DNA of 61,215 nucleotides, from the NCBI GenBank assembly GCA_929200535.1, contig CAKMZV010000010.1, positions 1-61,215 on the forward strand. Reading direction: 5' to 3'. Position 1 is the first letter of the stretch; each line of letters begins with the position of its first letter. The notes beneath the pieces were generated by a model, which worked only from the letters and a program-made list of their open reading frames with translations, did no database searches and was not told where the DNA came from. Of this stretch, positions 27,901-35,121 are shown piece after piece. The DNA is from an uncultured Gammaproteobacteria bacterium (GTDB taxonomy: Bacteria; Pseudomonadota; Gammaproteobacteria; CAKMZV01). The position numbers and the translations under genes were made by a program.

Positions 27901-28155
27901 TTTTGCTATATGGCTTTGAGTTAGTTTGTTTTTGAGTTGTGTTTCTTGGATTGTTCCCGAAAGGGTATGTAATGATTGTTTATCCCAACGTGAGTACATT
28001 AATCGAATGGTATCGAGTGCTGAGAGTTCTTTGCGTAAGGAGTGAAATCCGTAAATAGAAAAAAGCCCAGTAAGAATAGCAAGTTTAGAGTTTGCTTTTA
28101 TGTTTTTTTTTAATTCAGAAATGACCGTTCCGTGTGCTCTATTATCCAGTAGCAT
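24937..28155 (-). CDS. SNF2-type helicase with N-terminal PLD-like domain
   Basis: The 1072-residue protein begins with a phospholipase-D-like domain: residues 1-150 include GGSHFTASGLG at about 125-135. The HxK half is replaced by HLQ at 113-115, so the PLD site is probably inactive. The SNF2/SWI2 ATPase follows, with ADSVGLGKTFEAL (Walker A, 255-267), VVDESHNFRN (motif II), LSATPVNNR (motif III) and IQRFGRVDRLGS (motif VI). Such proteins move on DNA in restriction-linked systems. It is the upstream gene of the run helicase, DUF4391, RhuM fragment, DUF4917, mod, res and is preceded by three direct repeats. Confidence 0.88.
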   Translation of the reverse strand: MLLDNRAHGTVISELKKNIKANSKLAILTGLFSIYGFHSLRKELSALDTIRLMYSRWDKQSLHTLSGTIQETQLKNKLTQSHIAKECATWIKKNVNARAIKEKMEFPPQNMFHLQNNNESFVIQGGSHFTASGLGEIKSDMLEINMGIYDTDTTNQLLQWFNTLWNDNTATQEIQNELLTHLDYLAQDKPANLIYFITLYNIFKNYLADIDEENLIRSKTGIKNTLVWNKLYKFQRDGVIGAIDKLEKYNGCIIADSVGLGKTFEALAIIKYYELRNDRVLVLCPKKLRENWSVYTINDNRNLLASDRFNYDILNHTDLSRQKGKSGEINLETLNWGNYDLLVVDESHNFRNSGTKAEGVTRYKKLMDKIIKSGVKTKVLMLSATPVNNRMNDLKNQIAFITEGNDTAYKEQGITSIHNTLKKAQTNFNQWLKLSENQRKTYVLLENINFDYFKLLDLLTIARSRKHIEKYYDVAEIGKFPERLKPINIKADIDTNAQFPPLNEVNIAIKKLNLAAYTPLKYVRMDKKEEYNRRYDQKIKDGKSTFRQTDREQNLIHLMRVNLLKRLESSIDSFGISLMKLSDINHNLLTKIEEHKDINFEDLRIEDIQIDDPYLEDHLIGNKTKVLIQDMDLIRWKEDLQEDRKILDTLWEQAEKITPSKDAKLLKLKEFLEKKTQTPINTGNNKAIIFTAFADTAEYLYKELSPWLKDKLGLESALITGQSRQCTIQKIDKDFNNLLTHFSPLSKERNKTTPDATTEIDILIATDCISEGQNLQDCDMLINYDIHWNPVRIIQRFGRVDRLGSHNAKIQLANFWPNIELDEYINLEARVSGRMVLLDISATGEENLIDYDEKKQMNDLEYRRHQMEQLQDSVLDLEDMDGNVSITDMTLNDFRMDLSGFMKDNMEQLESTPSGFYATISQNGTNIEDITPGAIFCLKDIHGKVELDPHYALSPYYIVYVAEDGTIIYNHLQSKKSLDIFKKLCSINKTIDTQAVANLNKTTQNGKNMSTYQYMLEATIQSIIGKTEEKGIESLFSRGGTSLTQDNFSALEDFEVISYLIIKEVNANANLL

Positions 28156-28168
28156 ATTTAATCAATTT

Positions 28169-28262
28169 AAGATTTGTTTGTATCGCTTAGGTAAATCATC
28201 AGGAGTCATAAAATTATTTGTGTTGCATAAGTGAGTCACAAAATTGTTTGTGTCGCATAAGT
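28169..28262. repeat. Three direct repeats upstream of the helicase gene
   Basis: The 157-bp gap between the helicase start and the DUF4276 stop holds two adjacent 30-bp units (28203-28232 and 28233-28262) that differ at three positions. A third, more diverged 24-bp copy lies at 28169-28192. The shared core reads TTTGTGT(C/T)GCATAAGT (TTTGTATCGCTTAGGT in the diverged copy). They lie 14-107 bp before the helicase ATG, where operator sites would be expected. They are too few and too closely spaced to be a CRISPR array. Confidence 0.8.
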
Positions 28263-28312
28263 CAAATTGTATTTTCACGTTTAGTTAATGGATTGTTTTG
28301 AATGATGAATTG

Positions 28313-28942
28313 TTAGGTGATATCAATTCTGAGACTTTTTAAGGTTTTTAATAAATGATCAAAGCTTTTAGATTTATTTCTATCTGAATTTAAATTGAGA
28401 TGTTTTCCAATAAGCCTTGAGCCTTTTATTTTTTGATACTTATTTTTCGTGATTTTTTGCAACTCTTCATTAGCGTTTTTCAGCTTATTATCAGGGTTTC
28501 GATAGTTTTTATTTTGTTGTGAGGGGAGTTTACACTCAAGGGCTTTTTCAACTGCTTTGAGATCGCCCAGATAAAAACTTTCTAATTCATGACAGGCAAT
28601 ACGGACGATGGTTTGATCTGCTTTTCCTGCCTCTTGAGCTTTTTGTAATAATTGTTGTTTCAGTTCCCTACAATCCGATGAATCTTGATCTCTGAGGATG
28701 ATAAATTTCGCATTAGGGTTAGAGTATCCTTTGAGTCTTTTACCTACTTGCTTATCTAAATCTTGTTTCCCTTCAAAAACAATGTAACGAGTTGAGATAT
28801 TGTGAAGAGATAAATTTTCAAGCACTTGCTCAAGCATTGCTTTGGCGCTATTTTCTTCTAATAGAAAAACGACTTCTGTTGTTCTCTGAACTTGATTCAC
28901 TTGAATTATGGGGCGATTTTTCCAAAAAACCCTTGTTTCCAC
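28313..28942 (-). CDS. DUF4276 protein, partner of an AAA ATPase
   Basis: The 209-residue protein contains VVFLLEENSAKAML, FEGKQDLDKQV, FIILRDQDSSDCREL and RIACHELESFYLGDL, the acidic conserved segments of DUF4276. This family has been linked to TOPRIM-type nucleases paired with ABC/AAA ATPases in phage defence. The ATG at 942 lies 37 bp inside the ATPase gene. Homologues start close to the VVFLLEE segment, so a later non-ATG start is possible. It probably acts as the effector of the two-gene system; the activity is inferred. Confidence 0.8.
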   Translation of the reverse strand: METRVFWKNRPIIQVNQVQRTTEVVFLLEENSAKAMLEQVLENLSLHNISTRYIVFEGKQDLDKQVGKRLKGYSNPNAKFIILRDQDSSDCRELKQQLLQKAQEAGKADQTIVRIACHELESFYLGDLKAVEKALECKLPSQQNKNYRNPDNKLKNANEELQKITKNKYQKIKGSRLIGKHLNLNSDRNKSKSFDHLLKTLKSLRIDIT

Positions 28943-30114
28943 AAATAGCCCATTTTATCTCCATTTTTCATATATTCAGCAATTTGTGAATCTTCACTTG
29001 CTTTTACAATGGAGGTATAACCCTCTTTTTTTTCTAACCAAAAAACCTCATCTAAATTAACAGCATTAAGAAAATCAGGGGAGTGAGTGGAAACAAATAC
29101 TTGTTCTCCACGATTAGCGTATTCTCTAAACTCTTCTGCAAGTTCTTCTAATAAAGAATGGTAAAGTTGATTCTCAGGCTCTTCAATGCAGAGCAATGGG
29201 TGTGGTTTGGGATCGTGCAGTAGCACTAAATATGCTAGCATTTTTATCGTCCCGTCCGAAACATTTCTTGCTAAAAAAGGATCTTCAAATGCACCATCTT
29301 GAAATTTTAACAACACCCTTCCTTCCTCGGTAACTTTTGATTCAATTTGACTCAAGCCAGGTATGCGATCTTTTAACGTGTCAATAATTTTATTAAAATT
29401 GGGACGGTAATTTTTATATAAGTATTGAATAACAATAGAAAGATTATCGCCCTCTTGCGATAAATGCTCTGCATAGGAGACTTCTTTTTCAGGGCGTGCT
29501 TTATCAATGTGTAAATCAGAAATGTGCCATTTTTCAATCAAAGCCCCTAAGGCAACGACTGCCGGAAATTTTTCAAATTGAGCTAACCCTTTGATGGCTA
29601 AAATATCGTCTGATTTCAATTTTTGTGTTTCACGTACAAGTTCTGTATCATCGTTGACTTGTTCTAATTCATTGGTAACTGCATTTCCTGAGCCCTTAGA
29701 AAAATCTAAAAATTTCCATGGTTGCCCTTTTCTTCCACGACGATATTGTAAGGTTTCTTGCTTAATAAAAGCCTGCCCTGTTGTTGGTCTTTCATCTATT
29801 TCCAAAATATAAGTAATCAAGGGGTTGCTACCACTCTTATTTTTAACTTTAGGGCTTCTAAACTTGATGGTTATTTTGATAGGGTCCTCGGAGCCTCTAC
29901 TACGCACATCTTGAAAACCTCTTAAGCCACCGAGTTGATTAAGTGCGGTAGAGACATCCCCTATCATTGCTTCATGTAAAAAGCTAAAGACAGAAAAAAT
30001 AGTGCTTTTCCCTGTTCCATTTGCACCGACAATTACGCAAAAACGACTAATATTATCCATTTTCGCATTTTTAAATGCCTTGAAGTTATTTAATTCTAAT
30101 GATTCTATTTTCAT
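28906..30114 (-). CDS. AAA (ABC/OLD-like) ATPase of a two-gene defence pair
   Basis: The 402-residue protein has Walker A GANGTGKST at about residues 33-41 in an N-terminal KIESLELNNFKAFKN context. Near the C-terminus are an ABC-like signature (RNVSDGTIKML), Walker B LLCIEEPENQLY and the switch VSTHSPDFL. These features place it in the AAA_21/AAA_15 group of SMC-like ATPases, as in OLD, PARIS and related anti-phage systems. It overlaps the DUF4276 gene by 37 bp. Its 3' neighbour partner and location in a restriction island argue for phage defence. The trigger and target are unknown. Confidence 0.88.
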   Translation of the reverse strand: MKIESLELNNFKAFKNAKMDNISRFCVIVGANGTGKSTIFSVFSFLHEAMIGDVSTALNQLGGLRGFQDVRSRGSEDPIKITIKFRSPKVKNKSGSNPLITYILEIDERPTTGQAFIKQETLQYRRGRKGQPWKFLDFSKGSGNAVTNELEQVNDDTELVRETQKLKSDDILAIKGLAQFEKFPAVVALGALIEKWHISDLHIDKARPEKEVSYAEHLSQEGDNLSIVIQYLYKNYRPNFNKIIDTLKDRIPGLSQIESKVTEEGRVLLKFQDGAFEDPFLARNVSDGTIKMLAYLVLLHDPKPHPLLCIEEPENQLYHSLLEELAEEFREYANRGEQVFVSTHSPDFLNAVNLDEVFWLEKKEGYTSIVKASEDSQIAEYMKNGDKMGYLWKQGFFGKIAP

Positions 30115-30155
30115 TTTTTTTCCATCATCTCATATTTTAATAGAGGTAGCGTAAA

Positions 30156-30251
30156 GATTACACAGATTATTATCCGCAGATTACACAGATTTTCGCAGAT
30201 TTTTTTTGTGTTTTTAATATTTTTATCTGCGCTCATCTGTGTAATCTGTGG
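30156..30251. repeat. Dispersed TCTGTGTAATCTGTGG repeat forming a long hairpin
   Basis: The gap between pepP and the ATPase gene contains an imperfect inverted repeat with arms 30174-30200 and 30225-30251. About 24 of 27 bases pair around a T-rich loop. The core unit, AATCTGTGTAATCTGTGG on one strand, also occurs at about 61118-61150 near the right end of the window. The hairpin sits exactly at the edge of the defence island and could act as a terminator or be an insertion hot spot. Confidence 0.75.
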
Positions 30252-30269
30252 ATTATTTTTATCTGTGGA

Positions 30270-31595
30270 TTAGTTTGTGTTGAGGTACGTTTCAATCTCT
30301 TCAATTGTACGTGGTAAGCCAGCGGTTAGGTTTTCGTAGTCGTTTTTGGTGATGAGGATGGTGTCTTCTATACGTACGCCGATGTTCCACCATTTTTTAT
30401 CGACGTTTTCATTGGGAAGAATATAAATGCCGGGTTCAATGGTGAGTGCCATTCCTGCTTCAAGGGGTTGCCAGATTTCTCCTTCGCGATAACTGCCGAC
30501 ATCGTGTACATCACGCCCGATCCAATGCCCAATGCGGTGCATATAGTAGGGTAAGTAGCTTTTTTCTTCGAGGAGTTTTTCAATGTCGCCTTGTAAAATA
30601 TCAAGATTAACTAATTGTTCGCAAATGTGGTGGCATGAAAGTTGGTGTAGGGTATCGAAGTTTTGTCCCACTTTGCATTGGGATAAAACGGCTTGATGGG
30701 TGGTTAATACGGCTTGGTAAATGGCTTTTTGTGCGTCATTAAATTTGCCTCCGGTGGGGAAGGTGGTGGTAATATCGGAGGCGTAGCCTTGGTATTCTGT
30801 GCCAGCGTCGATAAGCATTAGGCTATTGTCATCATAGGGTTGATTGTTGGCTCGATAGTGGAGCGTACAGGCATTTGCTCCGCTGGCGACGATTGAGCCG
30901 AAGGCACAGCGTTCTCCCCCTTCTTGACGCATTGTGTATTCTAATTTGGCGGCAATTTGTGCTTCGTTATTTTGCGTTTGTGCATAGAGCATCGCTTTTT
31001 TATGGGCGATAACGCTGATACGTCCCGCTTCTCGCATTAGTGCTTGTTCTTGGTCATCTTTGTAGAGCCGCATTGCACTGACGAGAGGGTTTAAAAAGTG
31101 TAGTGATTGGGGTGCTTGTTTGCCTATTCGGCTTTGTTTTTTAATTTGTTTAATCCAGTTAAAAATCTGTTGGTCGAAGGGACTGTCATCACCAAAGTCA
31201 AAGTAAATTTGTTTGCAGTCAGTGAGTAAGTTTGGCATTTTTTCATCAAGCTCTTTTAACTCGTAGGCTTCATCCATTTGATATTCGGCACACATTGCTT
31301 TAGTGCCTATTCTGGCACCTTCCCATACTTCTATTTTCGGGTCTTTGGTTTGGCAGAAAATTATCGAGCGAGTTTCACCGCTTATATTACTAATAATAAG
31401 AATGGCTTCCGCTTCATTGATGCCAGTAAGGTAGTCAAAAGTGGAGTCTTGTCGCCATTCGTTTTCTACATCAGCATTGCGAAAAGTGTAGTGTGCGGCT
31501 CGTGCAATCGCAATGCTTTGAGGTGCTAAAGCTTGCGATAAATGTTTTCTTCTTTTAATGTATTGGTTTGTTTTTTTCATAAGACCAAATTTCAC
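30270..31595 (-). CDS. pepP: Xaa-Pro aminopeptidase (aminopeptidase P)
   Basis: The 441-residue M24B metallopeptidase removes N-terminal residues preceding proline. The metal ligands are visible: two Asp in DAGTEYQGYASDITT, His in HRIGHWIGRDVHDVG, Glu in LTIEPGIYI and Glu in GVRIEDTILIT. The N-terminal domain has the family's DSTFDYLTGINEAEAIL. The first ATG lies inside ygfB; the ATG at 31580 (MKKTNQY) fits homologues better and still overlaps ygfB. In E. coli the order is ygfB-pepP-ubiH, but here the defence island follows. Confidence 0.95.
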   Translation of the reverse strand: MKFGLMKKTNQYIKRRKHLSQALAPQSIAIARAAHYTFRNADVENEWRQDSTFDYLTGINEAEAILIISNISGETRSIIFCQTKDPKIEVWEGARIGTKAMCAEYQMDEAYELKELDEKMPNLLTDCKQIYFDFGDDSPFDQQIFNWIKQIKKQSRIGKQAPQSLHFLNPLVSAMRLYKDDQEQALMREAGRISVIAHKKAMLYAQTQNNEAQIAAKLEYTMRQEGGERCAFGSIVASGANACTLHYRANNQPYDDNSLMLIDAGTEYQGYASDITTTFPTGGKFNDAQKAIYQAVLTTHQAVLSQCKVGQNFDTLHQLSCHHICEQLVNLDILQGDIEKLLEEKSYLPYYMHRIGHWIGRDVHDVGSYREGEIWQPLEAGMALTIEPGIYILPNENVDKKWWNIGVRIEDTILITKNDYENLTAGLPRTIEEIETYLNTN

Positions 31596-32115
31596 GACAT
31601 AAATAAATGCAAGTACGCATAAATTCTGTGACTTCCATTAAATCTAAGTCAAATTGTTCAATGTTGAGTTGTTTTTCTCTTTTCTCATCAGTGCTCCCAA
31701 GATAGCGGTGCAGTTGTCGTTGAGTTTTTTGTAGGATGTTTATCCATTCTTCAATTTCAGCATTTTTAGCAGCTGCTTGGATGGCGTTACTGATAGCGTA
31801 GCAATAGGTATAGCCATCAATCCATTGTGCGATTGATTGGATTTTTTCAATAGTGTCCTCACTTTCAAAGGAGTTTGGCATTTTTAAAGCAAGGTCATTA
31901 TTTTGCAGTTGTTGATCAATTTTTTTAGCGTATTCAATGAGTGCTTTTTGTTCTTTTTTAGATAAACCATCGGTCATTGATTGTATTTGTTCTAACCAAT
32001 GGTTGTTTTCCATTTCTAAGGGATGGCATAGGAGAGCACAGAGTGAACCATGTAGCATACTTTCACTTGCTAACGTTGGCGAGTGGTTAAAGAGGAGCTG
32101 TAATTCTTGAGTCAT
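31555..32115 (-). CDS. ygfB: UPF0149 family protein (YgfB/YecA type)
   Basis: The 186-residue all-helical protein shows the UPF0149 pattern: SMLHGSLCALLCHP near the N-terminus, then IAQWIDGYTYCYAISNA in the middle, and FDLDLMEVTEFMRTCIYL at the C-terminus. YgfB has been connected with regulation in Pseudomonas but its general role is unclear. It overlaps pepP by up to 41 bp and follows metG by 1 bp. The ygfB-pepP neighbourhood is a Gammaproteobacterial marker. Confidence 0.9.
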   Translation of the reverse strand: MTQELQLLFNHSPTLASESMLHGSLCALLCHPLEMENNHWLEQIQSMTDGLSKKEQKALIEYAKKIDQQLQNNDLALKMPNSFESEDTIEKIQSIAQWIDGYTYCYAISNAIQAAAKNAEIEEWINILQKTQRQLHRYLGSTDEKREKQLNIEQFDLDLMEVTEFMRTCIYLCREIWSYEKNKPIH

Positions 32116-32116
32116 A

Positions 32117-33802
32117 TTATGATTTTTCAGCTTCGATCATTGTATTGATGTCCTCTTTTTTTAAGCGTTCAGTAAGGGGGGAAAAGAGATTAAGTTGATG
32201 ATCCGTTGGTAGTATTGGGGATTGTAAGTTGTCCCAACTGATATTTTTAATATTGAGATAATTTTGACTTGTTTTAGTGAGGTTGGGCAAAATCGGTTGA
32301 AGGTAGATAATTAGGCTATAAAAGCTATGAATACAGGCACTTAAAATCGCTTGTAAGGTTGCCAGTTTGGGATCATTTTTGCTTTCAATTTGTTTGGCGA
32401 TTTTCCAAGGTTGATAGTGATTAACGTATTGATTGACTTGATCGGCAATGTTCATAATCTCACGTACTGCCATCGCATATTCTTTGTTTTCGTAATGGTT
32501 GGCAATGGTATCTTGTATAGATAGGCAGGTGGTAAGTAATTGTTCACCTTGCTCATCTAAGGCACATAATTTATTATCAAAAAAACGTTGTAAAAAACCA
32601 CTGCAACGGCTGGCTATATTGACAACTTTACCAACTACATCGCCATTAAATTTCTGCTCAAATTCCTCTAAATCTAAATCAAGATCTTCGACACGTGCAT
32701 TTAAGCGTGAGGCAAAGGTGTAGCGTAATGGTTCTGGATCAAGGTGCTCTAACCACGTTTTTGCACGAATAAAGGTGCCTTTGGATTTTGACATTTTTTG
32801 CCCATTGACGGTAAGAAAACCATGGGCGTGAATTTGTGTTGGCAGACGGAAATTAGCCGCTTTAAGCATTGCTGGCCAAAAAAGTGAATGGAAATAAATA
32901 ATGTCTTTGCCAATAAAATGGTGCATTTCAGTGTCCGAATCGGCATTTATCCATTGTTCAAAATCAATGTTGAGATTGGGGTTGTTTTGGCAATAATTTT
33001 TAAATGAGGCAAAATATCCAATGGGTGCATCGACCCAGACATAGAAATATTTTTGATTATCAGTATCAGGAATTGCAAAACCAAAATAGGGTGCATCACG
33101 GCTAATGTCCCATTGCTGTAAGCCTGTAGAAAACCACTCTTCTAATTTATTGCGAATTTCTTTTTGCAAGAGTTTGGGTTGCTTAGTCCATTCTTTAAGA
33201 AAGTCCTCATAGGCAGGGAGGTCGAAAAAATAATGTTCGGATTCTTTAAGAATAGGGGTACTATCTGAAAGTGTAGAGCGTGGCTCAATTAACTCCGTTG
33301 GAGCGTATGTTGAGCCACAGTTTTCACAGTTATCCCCATATTGATCTTCTGCCTTGCATTTAGGGCAAATGCCACGAATCATACGATCCGGGAGAAACAT
33401 TTTTTTAACATCGTCAAATGCCTGCTTGATGGTTCTTTTTTCAATATTGTCATTCTCTTTGGCACGATTATAAATTGTTTCAGAGAGTTCTTTATTCTCT
33501 GGTGAATGCGTACTGTAATAATTATCAAAGCTAATATAGAAACGCTGAAAATCACTTTGGTGTTCTGTGTTTATCTGTGCAATTAGTTGCTCGGGAGTGA
33601 TATTTTCACTTTCTGCCTTTATCATAATTGGCGTGCCGTGTGCATCATCGGCACCGATATAAATCACTTGATGACCACGCAAACGTTGAAAACGCACCCA
33701 AATATCGGTTTGAATATATTCCACAAGATGCCCAATATGAATAGGTCCGTTGGCATAAGGCAAGGCACTGGTAACTAAGATTTTTCGTTTTTTTTCTGAC
33801 AC
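32117..33802 (-). CDS. metG: Methionyl-tRNA synthetase
   Basis: The 561-residue class I aminoacyl-tRNA synthetase has PIHIGHLVE (HIGH motif, about residue 20), the zinc-binding knuckle with CPKC and CENC (about 140-160) and GQKMSKSKG (KMSKS motif). The anticodon-binding helical domain is present, but the C-terminal dimerising/tRNA-binding (EMAP-like) domain of the 677-residue E. coli enzyme is absent. That domain is dispensable in several bacteria. The 144-bp upstream region contains a possible -10 (TATAAT at 33882-33877 on the minus strand). Confidence 0.96.
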   Translation of the reverse strand: MSEKKRKILVTSALPYANGPIHIGHLVEYIQTDIWVRFQRLRGHQVIYIGADDAHGTPIMIKAESENITPEQLIAQINTEHQSDFQRFYISFDNYYSTHSPENKELSETIYNRAKENDNIEKRTIKQAFDDVKKMFLPDRMIRGICPKCKAEDQYGDNCENCGSTYAPTELIEPRSTLSDSTPILKESEHYFFDLPAYEDFLKEWTKQPKLLQKEIRNKLEEWFSTGLQQWDISRDAPYFGFAIPDTDNQKYFYVWVDAPIGYFASFKNYCQNNPNLNIDFEQWINADSDTEMHHFIGKDIIYFHSLFWPAMLKAANFRLPTQIHAHGFLTVNGQKMSKSKGTFIRAKTWLEHLDPEPLRYTFASRLNARVEDLDLDLEEFEQKFNGDVVGKVVNIASRCSGFLQRFFDNKLCALDEQGEQLLTTCLSIQDTIANHYENKEYAMAVREIMNIADQVNQYVNHYQPWKIAKQIESKNDPKLATLQAILSACIHSFYSLIIYLQPILPNLTKTSQNYLNIKNISWDNLQSPILPTDHQLNLFSPLTERLKKEDINTMIEAEKS

Positions 33803-34030
33803 GTTAAATATGTTGGAAATTTTGGTTAACTGAGATAAGCGGGGAGCAGATGAAAATTAAAATTCTGCAAGTATTAATTATAACCATCAGCATCATTCCA
33901 AGGGGGTTGGGGTGATTTATGGAACGGTCTTTTAAATGGAGTAACATTGACAACATCTATAAAGCTGTATATAATGCCATATATAAGTATGTTAATTTAC
34001 TACTGGTTAATTTTTATTATAAGCAAAATT

Positions 34031-34318
34031 ATGGAACTAACATTTGACAAAAAAACCTTTAACCTCAACAGAGAATATAGCGATTTAATGAAAGCCATTA
34101 TTCCCAGCAGAAAACAAACAGAGTTTGTCAATAGAGCTATCAAAAAGGAGCTTGAACGGGAACAAGAGAAATTAGAAAGGCAAAAAATTCTTAAAAATCT
34201 TGAAACACTGAGAAAGAAAAGAGAAACTATGCCAAAATCAACGCTGAAAAGTGAAGAGGTCATCAGAGAACTTCGCGAGGGCTCAATTAGCGAGAAGTAT
34301 AAAATAGCTACCAGTTAG
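34031..34318 (+). CDS. Antitoxin-like ribbon-helix-helix protein (VapB-like)
   Basis: The start at 34031 gives a 95-residue product beginning MELTFDKKTFNLN. An upstream in-frame ATG at 33947 would add a hydrophobic tail that does not fit. Residues 3-40 look like a ribbon-helix-helix DNA-binding fold (a strand, then a segment with RKQTEFVNRAIKKEL), followed by a charged helix. It ends 4 bp before a PIN-domain toxin gene, the usual antitoxin-first order, and would neutralise it and repress the operon. Confidence 0.65.
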   Translation: MELTFDKKTFNLNREYSDLMKAIIPSRKQTEFVNRAIKKELEREQEKLERQKILKNLETLRKKRETMPKSTLKSEEVIRELREGSISEKYKIATS

Positions 34319-34322
34319 GCAA

Positions 34323-34766
34323 ATGATAAGTAGCAACTGTGTTTTAGATTCTTCTGTCTATGTAAAACTCCTTATTCCTGAGGAGGACTCAATACAAGCT
34401 GAAGCCCTGTTTGCTAAGATAGTGAGTGAAGGAGGCTATATTTTTGTTCCTGCTATTTTTTTATATGAAGTCATAGGCGTGTTTAGAAAATATGGCTACG
34501 AGCAAGAAATAATAGAAGAGTTTATCAATAGCTATTGCTATAATCCCTGTATTAAAGTTTGTGCTCTAACAGCAGAAATTATCAGCGAAAGTCTCAAGAT
34601 AAGCGGTTCAGGATCAAAGCAATCAGGCTTTCCTTCTTTCTACGATGCAAGCTATCACGCCCTCGCGATACTCAATAATTGTGACTTCATCACAGCTGAC
34701 AAAAAACACTATGAAAAAACTAAAAAATTAGGCAATATCAAGCTGCTATCGCAAATAGCTATCTAA
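34323..34766 (+). CDS. PIN-domain toxin (VapC-like ribonuclease)
   Basis: The 147-residue protein has the PIN-domain acidic residues: Asp in VLDSSVYVKLLIPEED (residue about 7), Glu near YEVIGVF, Asp in FYDASYHALAI and Asp in DFITADKKHYE. PIN toxins of this size cleave RNA, often tRNA, when freed from their antitoxin. It is intact and preceded by the antitoxin-like gene. A truncated MITE copy begins immediately after its stop codon. Confidence 0.8.
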   Translation: MISSNCVLDSSVYVKLLIPEEDSIQAEALFAKIVSEGGYIFVPAIFLYEVIGVFRKYGYEQEIIEEFINSYCYNPCIKVCALTAEIISESLKISGSGSKQSGFPSFYDASYHALAILNNCDFITADKKHYEKTKKLGNIKLLSQIAI

Positions 34767-34767
34767 G

Positions 34768-34903
34768 GAGACCTTTGCACAAAAGATATGACAAGTAAAA
34801 AAGTAACAAATCGCCCTGATTTTCTTTGTGAAACTTGCGAAGACGGACGTATTAGTACTGAACTTGCTTCAGTATTCCACGCCTCAATCAGAACGATTTT
34901 TTG
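34768..34903. mobile_element. Truncated MITE-like palindromic element, copy 1
   Basis: This copy starts with GAGACCTTTGCACAAAAG two bases after the vapC-like stop and shares the palindromic body of the other two copies (CCTGATTTT ... GCCTCAATCAG), but lacks the right terminal part. In place of the usual loop it has a small perfect hairpin, TACTGAA-CTTGC-TTCAGTA, at 34855-34873. The right end is fused to the ORF at 34828-35121. Confidence 0.8.
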
Positions 34904-35121
34904 AGTTATTGGTGCTTTTCCCCAAGATATGGGGTAAAGAATTACTGGCTTTTACAGCTGTTTTGTTAGATCAACTAAAATTGATTTGGTTGCTTTTGAT
35001 GGCAGTATTATTATATTTGGGACTTTATTTGGTTTATATTTATGGTGAACATTGTAAAAAGAAAGAAGTGCCTTTTGTAAAGAAAGATTATACTATTGCT
35101 TATTGGAGGTGGGTTTTTTAA
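34828..35121 (+). pseudogene. Chimeric ORF before aroE: repeat-derived start on an unrecognised membrane-protein tail
   Basis: The frame opens at a GTG inside the MITE-like repeat, so roughly the first 25 residues are repeat-encoded. The remainder contains one clear hydrophobic helix (LIWLLLMAVLLYLGLYLVYIY, about residues 52-72) and a Lys-rich tail ending YWRWVF. I do not recognise the family. The upstream part of the original gene seems to have been replaced by the repeat. Its stop overlaps the aroE start region, so it may have been translationally coupled to aroE. It may instead be a real small membrane protein with a native start further in. Confidence 0.4.

Noticed and set aside
17711-28155. 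DISARM or BREX system.
   Set aside because: A large helicase and methyltransferase are present, but no DUF1998, no separate PLD protein (drmC), no PglZ or BrxL/BrxC-like proteins; Mod and Res are plain type III.
28169-28262. A short CRISPR array upstream of the helicase gene.
   Set aside because: The units are contiguous or 10 bp apart, with no spacers of 25-40 bp, no cas genes nearby, and only three copies.
28313-30114. PARIS system.
   Set aside because: The ATPase is similar in type, but the partner shows DUF4276 conserved segments and not DUF4435.
33947-34030. An N-terminal membrane segment on the antitoxin-like protein from the upstream ATG.
   Set aside because: The hydrophobic extension does not fit a ribbon-helix-helix antitoxin, and the ATG at 34031 gives a normal length.
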